A stretch of DNA of 64,000 nucleotides from Rhodoblastus sp963710275 (GTDB taxonomy: Bacteria; Pseudomonadota; Alphaproteobacteria; Rhizobiales; Beijerinckiaceae): positions 434,001 through 498,000 of the forward strand of contig CAVPZS010000005.1 of assembly GCA_963710275.1 (NCBI GenBank), given 5' to 3'. Both the position numbers and the translations under genes were made by a program. Within the stretch, counting starts at the first letter, position 1. Each line of letters starts with the position of its first letter. The notes under the pieces are model-generated. The model was not told the origin of the DNA, ran no database searches, and saw nothing but the letters and a program-made list of their open reading frames with translations. Of this stretch, positions 16,843 to 24,813 are shown one piece after another.

Positions 16843-18735
16843 ATGGACCAGGAAGCTGCGACGACGGCGAGCGAACGTCATGTTTTTCAGGCGGATGTAG
16901 CGCGTTTGCTACATCTCATGGTGCATTCGATCTATTCGGAACGCGACATTTTCTTGCGCGAACTCATTTCGAACGCCGCTGACGCATGCGAAAAGTTGCG
17001 TTACGAAGCGAACAGCAATCCCGCGCTGATCAGCGACGGCGCGCCGTTTGCGATCAAAATCACGCTGGACAAAGATGCGTCCACGCTCAGTGTCGAGGAT
17101 AATGGCGTCGGCATGTCCCGGCAGGATCTTGCTGTGGCTTTGGGCACGATCGCGAACTCGGGCACCCGCGCTTTTGTGGAAAAAATCAAGGGCGCCGAAG
17201 CGGGCGCCGCCGAGTTGATCGGCCAGTTCGGCATTGGCTTTTATTCGGCGTTCATGGTGGCGGATCAGGTCGTGGTGGAAACCCGGCGCGCGGGCGAAGA
17301 TCAGGCGTGGCGATGGAAGTCGGATGGGAAGGGCGATTACGAAATCGCGGCAATCGGCCTCAACGAGGCGCCTTTGCATGGCGCGCGGGTCATCCTGCAC
17401 CTGAACGCTGAGTCCAAGACATATCTGGAGCCGCATAAGGTCGAAACGATCATCAATGAACATTCGAGCGCCGTCGCCACGCCTATCGATTTGATCGAAA
17501 AACCCGACGCCGAACCACGTCGCGTCAGCGAAGGCGCGGCCCTTTGGGCGAAAAACAAAGCCGAGGTTACGCCCGAGCAGTATAAGGAATTTTATCAAAA
17601 CCTCGCCGGCCAGTTTGACGAACCCGCCCTCACCGTACACTGGCGCGCGGAAGGGCGAGCGGAATATTCGGTCCTGGCTTTCGTGCCCGGCTCGCGGCCA
17701 TTCGATTTGTTCGATCCAGCGCGCAAGGGCCGCGCAAAGCTTTATTCGCGCCGCGTGTTGATTTCGCGCGACGCCGATCTCTTGCCCGGCTATTTGCGCT
17801 TCGTGAGATTGGTCGTCGATTCAGCCGACTTGCCGCTGAACGTCTCGCGCGAAATGGTTCAGGAGAGCAACCTTTTCGCAGCGATCAAGAAGGGCGTCGC
17901 CAATCGCCTGCTGCAAGAGATCGCCAAGACAGCGGAGAGCGACGCCGAAAAATTCCAGGACATCTGGAAGAATTTCGGCGCCGTGTTGAAAGAAGGGCTT
18001 TACGAGGACCCCGAGCGACGCGATGTTCTGTTAAAAATGGCTCGTTTCTCCACGACGACCGAAAAGGAAGCTAAACGTTCGCTTGTCGACTACGTCGCGG
18101 CAATGCGACCCAATCAGGCCGCAATTTATTATATCGTCGGCGAAGGCGCTGAACGCTTGGCCGCGAGCCCTCAGCTCGAAGGATTCCGGGCGCGCGGCGT
18201 CGAAGTCCTGCTGCTTTCCGATCCCGTGGACGCATTCTGGGTGCAGACCGCCGTCGGATTTGAAGGAAAGCCGTTCAAGTCGGTTACTCAGGGCGCCTCC
18301 GACATCAAGTCAATCGAACTGATCGACGGCAAAAAGCAGGAAGCGGAAAATGCGGGCGCCGCCGCAGGCTTTGTCGCGCTGGCCAAACAAATGTTGGAAA
18401 CGGTCGTCGAAGACGTCCGGGTTTCGGACCGTCTTTCGGAAAGTCCCGCTTGCCTTGTGGCGCCGGATTTCGGACCGGACCTTCGCCTGCAGCAAATTCT
18501 GGCTTCGCACGGCCAGTCCGCTAACGCAATGAAGCCGGTTCTGGAAGTCAATCCGTCGCATCCCCTTGTCATCGCGCTGGACGCCCAAGCGAGTGCGGGC
18601 GATAGAAGCCTGTTCGAAGACGCTGTTTGGCTACTGTTCGACGAGGCCAAGCTCATGGACGGCGAAGCGCCACATGACTCTGCCGCCTTCGCGGGCCGCC
18701 TCACGCGAATCCTCGGCAAGGCTCTGGGAGCCTGA
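16843..18735 (+). CDS. htpG: molecular chaperone HtpG (bacterial Hsp90)
   Basis: A 630-residue ATP-dependent chaperone of the cytoplasm. The N-terminal GHKL ATPase motifs are ELISNAADACEKLRYEA, EDNGVGMS and GQFGIGFYSAFMVAD. The middle domain carries the conserved LYSRRVLIS and SADLPLNVSREMVQ blocks, and the C-terminal dimerisation domain is full length. It is followed after 14 bases by prmC in the same direction. Confidence 0.97.
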   Translation: MDQEAATTASERHVFQADVARLLHLMVHSIYSERDIFLRELISNAADACEKLRYEANSNPALISDGAPFAIKITLDKDASTLSVEDNGVGMSRQDLAVALGTIANSGTRAFVEKIKGAEAGAAELIGQFGIGFYSAFMVADQVVVETRRAGEDQAWRWKSDGKGDYEIAAIGLNEAPLHGARVILHLNAESKTYLEPHKVETIINEHSSAVATPIDLIEKPDAEPRRVSEGAALWAKNKAEVTPEQYKEFYQNLAGQFDEPALTVHWRAEGRAEYSVLAFVPGSRPFDLFDPARKGRAKLYSRRVLISRDADLLPGYLRFVRLVVDSADLPLNVSREMVQESNLFAAIKKGVANRLLQEIAKTAESDAEKFQDIWKNFGAVLKEGLYEDPERRDVLLKMARFSTTTEKEAKRSLVDYVAAMRPNQAAIYYIVGEGAERLAASPQLEGFRARGVEVLLLSDPVDAFWVQTAVGFEGKPFKSVTQGASDIKSIELIDGKKQEAENAGAAAGFVALAKQMLETVVEDVRVSDRLSESPACLVAPDFGPDLRLQQILASHGQSANAMKPVLEVNPSHPLVIALDAQASAGDRSLFEDAVWLLFDEAKLMDGEAPHDSAAFAGRLTRILGKALGA

Positions 18736-18749
18736 AGCTGAATGACGCC

Positions 18750-19620
18750 TTGACCACGTTCGCCGCGTCAGACACGCTGGAGCAGGCGAGGATAAAGTTG
18801 GCGTCGGCCCTGGCCGCCGCTGGCAAGGAGCCAGCAGCGCTCGAATCCCGCCTGTTGGTGGAGAAAGCGACCGGCTTGTCGTCGCTGGGACTCGTGACGC
18901 TTGCCGAGCGGCGGCTGGATCAAGCCGCCGCGACGGCGCTGCAAGATTATGCCTCCCGGCGCCTTGCTGGAGAGCCGGTCAGCCGAATTCTTGGGACGAA
19001 GCGGCTTTTACGGATTGAGCCTTGATATCGCGGCGGAGGTGCTGGATCCACGCGCCGACACCGAGACGCTCGTCAATACTGCGCTTGCGCTTATGGAAGC
19101 AAAGGGATTGGCCAGGCCGCGCATTCTTGACCTAGGGGTGGGATCCGGCGCTATTTTATGCGCGCTTCTCGACGCGCGCAGCGATGCATTTGGCATTGGG
19201 GTGGATATCTCCCCTTCTGCCTGCGCTCTGGCGCAGCGAAATCTCGTGCGTTGTGGGCTCGCGAAACGCGCTGGCGTCATGCGCGGCGACTGGGCTCACG
19301 CGCTCCAGGGCAGTTTCGATTTGATCGTCTCGAACCCGCCCTATATTGCAAGTTCGGAAATCCCGAATTTGGAAACGGAGGTCATAGCCTTCGATCCAAT
19401 CCTGGCGCTTGACGGGGGCTTGGATGGTTTGGATCCCTATCGCCAGATCGCCATGGATTTGGGAAGATTATTGCGATCCGGCGGCATCGCCTGCTTCGAA
19501 ATCGGCTGGCGGCAAGCCTTGGGCGTTACCGCCATTCTGACAACGGCCGGCTTTCACGGCGTTAAGATCGTACAGGACGGAGGCCGGCGCGACAGGGTCG
19601 CGGCGGTCCATGCGCCATAG
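18750..19620 (+). CDS. prmC: peptide chain release factor N5-glutamine methyltransferase PrmC (frame broken near 18993-18995)
   Basis: PrmC methylates the GGQ glutamine of release factors using S-adenosylmethionine. The N-terminal helical domain reads in the first frame (TTG start at 18750) through EPVSRILG. The catalytic domain is in another frame: FYGLSLDIAAEVLDPRADTE, ILDLGVGSGAI and the hallmark SNPPYI. Removing one G of the GGG at 18993-18995 joins them as SRILGRSGFYGL and gives 289 aa, the usual size. An ATG at 18742 is out of frame and stops at once. Upstream prfA, often adjacent, is absent. An assembly indel is likely. Confidence 0.88.
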
Positions 19621-19993
19621 ACGGGAAAGCGCTTCTATCTTTTATCCTCCTTAAGTTTGGGCTTGGCTTGAAATAAAAAAACGTCTAATCTCGATACAGC
19701 TAATACCCGGTTGCACATCATTTCATCGCAGCATGGCTCGCACGTCCGTCGGTTTCGCTTAGACCGAATTTGGGTATCGCGAGCAGGAGCATGATGTAGC
19801 GCGATTTGAGCAACGGGGTGTGATTGCCGTTTCCCTCAATGGATCAGTTGTACGGCAAACGAGTTTGCGGAAGTCCGCAAACATGGCCAGTAGGGCGAAA
19901 GCGCCGGGCCATGATGAGTTGCAGAAGGCATGATCGCCGTTATGCGCCCGCGACGATTGTCACGGTTATATCTTCATCAATCAGGGATTTTCA
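19621..19993. other. 373-bp leader region before the DUF4167 gene
   Basis: No coding sequence is supported. The region contains a perfect 9-bp inverted repeat (listed separately). The last 60 bases should hold the ribosome-binding region of the DUF4167 gene. I found no tRNA or T-rich terminator. Confidence 0.5.
19863..19882. repeat. perfect inverted repeat in the DUF4167 leader
   Basis: GTTTGCGGA, two bases, TCCGCAAAC. It could be a regulator binding site or a tight RNA hairpin in the leader. No T-run follows, so it is not a standard terminator. Confidence 0.6.
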
Positions 19994-20983
19994 ATGAGAC
20001 CTGGTCAGAACAAACGCATGCGTGGTCGCAACAATAATCGAAAAGGTCCGAGTCCTCTGACGCGGACTTATGAATCCGCTGGCCCTGACGTAAAAATACG
20101 CGGTACGGCCCAACACGTTGCCGAAAAATATTTGCAATTGGCTCGGGACGCCCAGTCGTCCGGCGACCCGGTCATGGCAGAAAATTATTTGCAACATTCC
20201 GAGCACTATTTTCGGATCATATCCGCTGCTCAAGCCGCACAATTGCAAGCCCAGGCGGGCTATGGCCGAAATGGCGAGGATATGGATGACGGCGACGAAG
20301 ACGATGATTTCGTCGCCTTGCCTGATCGTTTCGCGTCGCCCTTCGAACGCGCTCCGCAAATTCAGCCGGCGCAACAGCCTCAACCGAATGGCGGACAGAT
20401 AGGCTACAGCGGGCAGCCACAGCCCTATTTCGAGCGTCCCGCTTTCAATGCGGACGAGCGTCAGCCGGAAAGGCCCGAGCGGCAAGAACGGCCCGAGCGA
20501 CAGGAGCGAAATTTTGAGCGGAACGCCAATCCGAATGGCGAACGCCAGGAAAGGCAACCGCGCAATGATCGCCGCTTTGGCCAGCAAGGGCAACAGGGCG
20601 AGCGGACGGGTGGTGATCGCCCGCACGGGCAGGGTCGAAACCGTTTTCGTGACCAGCAGCCACGTTTTGATGCGGCCAATCAAGAGCAGCCACGGGTTGA
20701 TTTCGACGCGATGACCTCGGCCTTGCCGGCGTTCATTACCGCGCCGTCGCGCGTTCCGGCTCCGGCCCCTTCTGGCGCAAGCGTTTCTCCAGAAAGCGGC
20801 GTGGAGGCGCCCTCCGTTCCGGCAGGCCTGTCTGCGCAACCACAGGAGCATGTTGCACCCGGCGGTGAGGAAGGCGAAAATCGCTTTCACTTGCGGCCGC
20901 GCCGCCGCCGCAGGGTTCGCTCTGAGGCCGGTGAAGAAGGCGGCGATGCAGCTCCTTTGCCGGAGACGAGTTCAGCAGACTGA
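19994..20983 (+). CDS. DUF4167 domain-containing protein
   Basis: A 329-residue protein. The conserved N-terminal DUF4167 domain (about residues 1-80) reads RMRGRNNNRKGPSPLTRTYE, then VKIRGTAQHVAEKYLQLARD and AENYLQHSEHYFRIISAAQ. The rest is low-complexity and rich in Arg, Gln, Glu and Pro (repeated QERPERQER-like stretches), ending in an Arg-rich RPRRRRRVRS tail. The basic disordered tail suggests nucleic-acid or ribosome contact, but this is inference. It lies between prmC and clpB, as in most Rhizobiales, and ends at a strong terminator. Confidence 0.9.
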   Translation: MRPGQNKRMRGRNNNRKGPSPLTRTYESAGPDVKIRGTAQHVAEKYLQLARDAQSSGDPVMAENYLQHSEHYFRIISAAQAAQLQAQAGYGRNGEDMDDGDEDDDFVALPDRFASPFERAPQIQPAQQPQPNGGQIGYSGQPQPYFERPAFNADERQPERPERQERPERQERNFERNANPNGERQERQPRNDRRFGQQGQQGERTGGDRPHGQGRNRFRDQQPRFDAANQEQPRVDFDAMTSALPAFITAPSRVPAPAPSGASVSPESGVEAPSVPAGLSAQPQEHVAPGGEEGENRFHLRPRRRRRVRSEAGEEGGDAAPLPETSSAD

Positions 20984-21000
20984 ACTGCCAGCATCATCCG

Positions 21001-21028
21001 AAAAACGGCGCCTCGCGGCGCCGTTTTT
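21001..21028 (+). terminator. rho-independent terminator after the DUF4167 gene
   Basis: An 8-bp GC-rich stem (ACGGCGCC / GGCGCCGT) with TCGC loop, extended by A/T pairs and followed by a run of T. Confidence 0.9.
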
Positions 21029-21076
21029 GTTTCCAGTCATTGCAGACTTGAGCGCCAAGCTTTCTCATTCGGCGCC

Positions 21077-21104
21077 CTTTCAACCTGCCGAGACATTCCC
21101 ATAT
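21077..21104 (+). promoter_or_regulatory. probable RpoH-dependent promoter of clpB
   Basis: CTTTCAA (five of seven matches to the CTTGAAA -35 element), a 14-base spacer and a perfect CCCATAT -10 element, 84 bases before the clpB ATG. ClpB is a standard heat-shock sigma target, which supports the call. Confidence 0.55.
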
Positions 21105-21187
21105 CAACGCTGAGGCCGCCATCTGGGGCCTGTTAGACGTTGCGGAACTCGCCAGTAGGGAGGCCGCCGCGGGCTTGGAGGATTGAT

Positions 21188-23812
21188 ATGAATATCGAGA
21201 AACTTACTGAACGCGCCCGAGGCTTTGTGCAGTCGGCGCAGTCTTTGGCGATCCGCGAAGGCCACCAACAATTTACCCCCCTTCACCTCCTGAAAGTCCT
21301 TCTCGACGACGAACAGGGACTTTCGGCCGGGCTCATCGACAAGGCCGGTGGACGTTCGCGCGACGCGCTTCAGCAATGTGAACTGGCCTTGGCCAAATTG
21401 CCACGTGTGGAAGGAGCTGGGGCGGGGCAGCTTTATCTCGCGCCAGCCACGGCGCGGTTATTCGACAGCGCGGAGAAAATAGCCCAGAAAGCAGGTGATT
21501 CCTTCGTAACTGTCGAGAGGTTGTTGTTGGCCCTGGCAATGGACGCCAGCAGCGACGCTGGCAAAATTCTCACTAACGCCGGCGTAAACGCCCAAGGCCT
21601 GAACAAGGCCATCGAAGATCTTCGCAAAGGACGCACCGCCGATTCAGCCTCTGCCGAAAACGCTTATGACGCGCTGAAAAAATATGCGCGCGACCTGACC
21701 GAGGCCGCGCGCGAGGGAAAACTCGATCCTGTTATCGGTCGTGACGAGGAAATCCGCCGCACGATCCAGGTTCTTTCCCGTCGAACCAAAAACAATCCTG
21801 TTCTGATTGGCGAGCCAGGCGTGGGCAAGACCGCCATTGTCGAAGGCTTGGCTTTGCGCATCGTCAACGGGGACGTGCCCGAAAGCCTGAAGGACAAGAG
21901 CCTGTTGGCGTTGGACATGGGCGCGCTGATCGCCGGCGCCAAATATCGTGGCGAGTTCGAAGAACGTCTGAAGGCCGTACTCAACGAGGTCACCGCTGCG
22001 GAAGGCGGCATCATCCTCTTCATCGACGAAATGCACACTCTGGTCGGCGCCGGCAAGGCGGACGGGGCGATGGACGCGTCCAACCTGCTCAAACCCGCCT
22101 TGGCGCGTGGCGAATTGCATTGCGTGGGAGCCACGACACTCGACGAATATCGCAAACACGTCGAAAAGGACGCAGCCTTGGCGCGTCGCTTTCAGCCGAT
22201 TTTCGTGAGCGAGCCAACCGTCGAGGACACGATTTCGATCCTTCGCGGCCTGAAGGAGAAGTATGAGCTTCACCACGGCGTGCGAGTGAGCGACTCGGCT
22301 CTCGTCGCCGCCGCGACATTGTCCAACCGCTACATCGCGGACCGGTTTTTGCCCGACAAAGCCATAGACCTTGTCGACGAAGCGGGCTCCCGTCTGCGGA
22401 TGCAGGTCGATTCGAAGCCTGAAGAGCTCGATGAATATGATCGTCGCATCATGCAGCTGAAGATTGAACAGGAGGCCCTGAAAAAGGAGACTGACCCGGC
22501 GTCCAAGGATCGGCTGAAACGGCTGGAAGGCGAACTCGCGGACCTGAGCGAAAAGTCGTCCGAACTGACCGCGCGGTGGCGGGCGGAAAAGGACAAACTT
22601 GGCGCGGCGCAAAAGATGAAGGAAAAGCTGGAGGCGGCGCGCAACGATCTGCTCATCGCGCAGCGCAAAGGCGACTATGCCGAAGCAGGACGCCTGACCT
22701 ATGGCGCCATTCCCGAGTTGGAGCGCAAGCTTGCCGAGACCGAAGCGAAATCTGGCGAAGTGTTGGTGGACGAAGCCGTTACACCTGATCACATCGCGCA
22801 GGTGGTTTCACGCTGGACCGGTGTGCCGGTCGACAAGATGCTCGAAGGGGAGCGCGCCAAGCTATTGAAAATGGAGGAGGAGCTGGCGCGTCGGGTGGTT
22901 GGGCAGCGGGAGGCGGTCAACGCGGTCGCTACGGCCGTCCGCCGCGCACGGGCGGGCTTGCAGGATCCCGGCCGGCCGATCGGCTCGTTCATGTTTCTCG
23001 GCCCGACCGGCGTCGGCAAGACCGAGCTCACGAAAGCCTTGGCCGCGTTCCTGTTCGACGACGAGACGGCCATGGTCCGGCTCGACATGTCCGAATATAT
23101 GGAAAAGCACTCGGTCGCGCGTCTGATCGGCGCGCCTCCCGGCTATGTTGGCTATGAAGAGGGCGGCGCGCTTACTGAAGCCGTGCGACGCCGGCCTTAT
23201 CAGGTCGTGCTGTTCGACGAAATCGAAAAGGCGCATCCGGACGTGTTCAACGTTTTGCTGCAGGTGCTCGACGATGGACGGCTGACGGATGGACAGGGCC
23301 GGACCGTTGACTTCCGCAATGTGGTTATCATCATGACATCGAATCTCGGCTCCGAGTTTCTGGTCATGCAGAAGGAAGGCGAGGACTCCTCTGCCGTCCA
23401 TGGCGAGGTCATGCAGGTGGTCCGCGCGCATTTCCGGCCCGAATTTCTCAACCGCGTCGACGAAATCATTCTCTTCCACCGCTTGCGTCGCCAGGATATG
23501 GGCGCAATTGTCGACATTCAGTTCAAACGGCTGAGCCGGTTGCTGGAAGATCGCAAGATTACAGTCACGCTTGCGGAAAGTGGTCGAGAGTGGCTGGCCG
23601 ACAAGGGTTATGACTCGGCTTACGGCGCGCGTCCCCTGAAACGGGTGATCCAGAAGCAAGTGCAGGATCCGCTTGCCGAAATGATCCTTGCAGGGGACGT
23701 AGGCGATGGTTCCACGGTGGAAGTCGCTGCGGAAAACGGAAGCTTGACCGTCAACGGCAAGCCGGTCGGAAAGCAGGAATCCGACGAGAAAACGCCGGCT
23801 CTCCTGAATTGA
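21188..23812 (+). CDS. clpB: ATP-dependent disaggregase ClpB
   Basis: An 874-residue Hsp100 chaperone that, with DnaK, extracts polypeptides from aggregates. Domains in order: the N domain (FTPLHLLKVLLDDEQ), the first AAA+ module with GEPGVGKTAIVEG, a coiled-coil M domain (about residues 400-525, rich in Glu/Lys/Leu), and the second AAA+ module with GPTGVGKTELTKAL. The ATG at 21188 is chosen for the GGAGG seven bases upstream and the family-like start MNIEKLTERAR. It is preceded by a heat-shock-type promoter and followed by a terminator shared with convergent uppP. Confidence 0.97.
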   Translation: MNIEKLTERARGFVQSAQSLAIREGHQQFTPLHLLKVLLDDEQGLSAGLIDKAGGRSRDALQQCELALAKLPRVEGAGAGQLYLAPATARLFDSAEKIAQKAGDSFVTVERLLLALAMDASSDAGKILTNAGVNAQGLNKAIEDLRKGRTADSASAENAYDALKKYARDLTEAAREGKLDPVIGRDEEIRRTIQVLSRRTKNNPVLIGEPGVGKTAIVEGLALRIVNGDVPESLKDKSLLALDMGALIAGAKYRGEFEERLKAVLNEVTAAEGGIILFIDEMHTLVGAGKADGAMDASNLLKPALARGELHCVGATTLDEYRKHVEKDAALARRFQPIFVSEPTVEDTISILRGLKEKYELHHGVRVSDSALVAAATLSNRYIADRFLPDKAIDLVDEAGSRLRMQVDSKPEELDEYDRRIMQLKIEQEALKKETDPASKDRLKRLEGELADLSEKSSELTARWRAEKDKLGAAQKMKEKLEAARNDLLIAQRKGDYAEAGRLTYGAIPELERKLAETEAKSGEVLVDEAVTPDHIAQVVSRWTGVPVDKMLEGERAKLLKMEEELARRVVGQREAVNAVATAVRRARAGLQDPGRPIGSFMFLGPTGVGKTELTKALAAFLFDDETAMVRLDMSEYMEKHSVARLIGAPPGYVGYEEGGALTEAVRRRPYQVVLFDEIEKAHPDVFNVLLQVLDDGRLTDGQGRTVDFRNVVIIMTSNLGSEFLVMQKEGEDSSAVHGEVMQVVRAHFRPEFLNRVDEIILFHRLRRQDMGAIVDIQFKRLSRLLEDRKITVTLAESGREWLADKGYDSAYGARPLKRVIQKQVQDPLAEMILAGDVGDGSTVEVAAENGSLTVNGKPVGKQESDEKTPALLN

Positions 23813-23832
23813 ACAATTGATGAGAGCGAAGG

Positions 23833-23857
23833 AAGGGCGGCTCTGGGCCGCCCTTTT
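23833..23857. terminator. terminator between convergent clpB and uppP
   Basis: GGGCGGC / GCCGCCC stem with flanking AA on one side and TTTT on the other, placed between the two stop codons. It would end clpB transcripts and partly serve the opposite strand. Confidence 0.85.
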
Positions 23858-24733
23858 CTATTGCAGCCAGCCCAATGAGACGGCGACAAGCAGATAGACG
23901 CCCATCGCAAAGCGATAAAGGACGAACCACCAGCTGGACGACTTTTCAAGAATTCGCATAAGGCCCCAGATCGCGACAAACGCGGAAATCGAGGCGACGA
24001 CAATGCCGACGCCGAGAATGAACCAGCCATCGGCCGAGAGATGCGCCTTCAAGAGCTCGACCAATTCCACGACGCCAGCCAGGAAAATGGCGGGAAGCCC
24101 GAGCAGAAAGGAGAATCTTGCGGCTTCCTCGCGTTTCAAATCAAGGAACATGGCTGCGGTCAAAGTTGAACCCGAACGCGAAACGCCGGGAATCAAGGCG
24201 CCGACCTGAGCTAAACCGACCAGCAGCGCGTCTTTGAGAGAAAGATTGTCGATCGTGCGCTTATGCCGGCAGAATTTTTCCGCGAGCGCTAGCAGGATCG
24301 CCATGACGATGCAGGAAACCCCGATCACGCCGAGTCCACGCATCGGTGAACCGCAACCGTTCAAAATTGGCTTCAACAGTTTTCCCGCGACCGCAATCGG
24401 GATCGTCGCCAGCAAGATCCACGTTGTAAATCGGAATTGCCAATCCCTGAAATCGCGGCGCATGATTGCTGATACCGACCCGGCGAGCAGGCCGCGTATG
24501 TCGCTCCAAAAATAAGAGACGACGGCGGCCAGCGCCGCAAGCTGCATGGCGGCGGAAAAGGCCGAACCCGGATCGCGCCATCCCAGCAAGGCCGGAACAA
24601 TGCGCATGTGAGCTGTCGAAGAAATGGGCAACAGCTCAGATATGCCCTGCACGACGCCCAGCGCCGCCACTTTGGCGGTCCCCAGTTCAATAAATCCGGT
24701 ATCCAGCCCTTGGGTGCAGGCGTCTGCCGACAT
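23858..24733 (-). CDS. uppP: undecaprenyl-diphosphatase UppP (BacA)
   Basis: An integral membrane phosphatase that recycles undecaprenyl diphosphate, the lipid carrier for cell-wall synthesis. The two signature regions are GVVQGISELLPISSTAH near the N-terminus and LIPGVSRSGSTLTAAMF in the middle; several hydrophobic helices follow. The ATG at 24733 (MSADACTQGLD) is preferred over 24781 because GGGAG lies seven bases upstream. The length of 291 aa is normal. It converges on clpB. Confidence 0.95.
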   Translation of the reverse strand: MSADACTQGLDTGFIELGTAKVAALGVVQGISELLPISSTAHMRIVPALLGWRDPGSAFSAAMQLAALAAVVSYFWSDIRGLLAGSVSAIMRRDFRDWQFRFTTWILLATIPIAVAGKLLKPILNGCGSPMRGLGVIGVSCIVMAILLALAEKFCRHKRTIDNLSLKDALLVGLAQVGALIPGVSRSGSTLTAAMFLDLKREEAARFSFLLGLPAIFLAGVVELVELLKAHLSADGWFILGVGIVVASISAFVAIWGLMRILEKSSSWWFVLYRFAMGVYLLVAVSLGWLQ

Positions 24734-24813
24734 GAATAACTCCCGCCGAATCAGAAAAAAACCTCCGACTGTTTTAGGCAAACATGCCGGAGGGGATCAA
24801 TCAGTGCGCTATC

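Noticed and set aside
16961..17000. GAAC-N7-GAAC pattern resembling an alphaproteobacterial LexA box
   Set aside because: It lies within htpG coding sequence at conserved codons and not in a promoter.
21644..22792. A 382-codon open frame on the minus strand inside clpB
   Set aside because: It is a mirror frame of a highly conserved gene; its protein has no family features and clpB reads perfectly on the plus strand.
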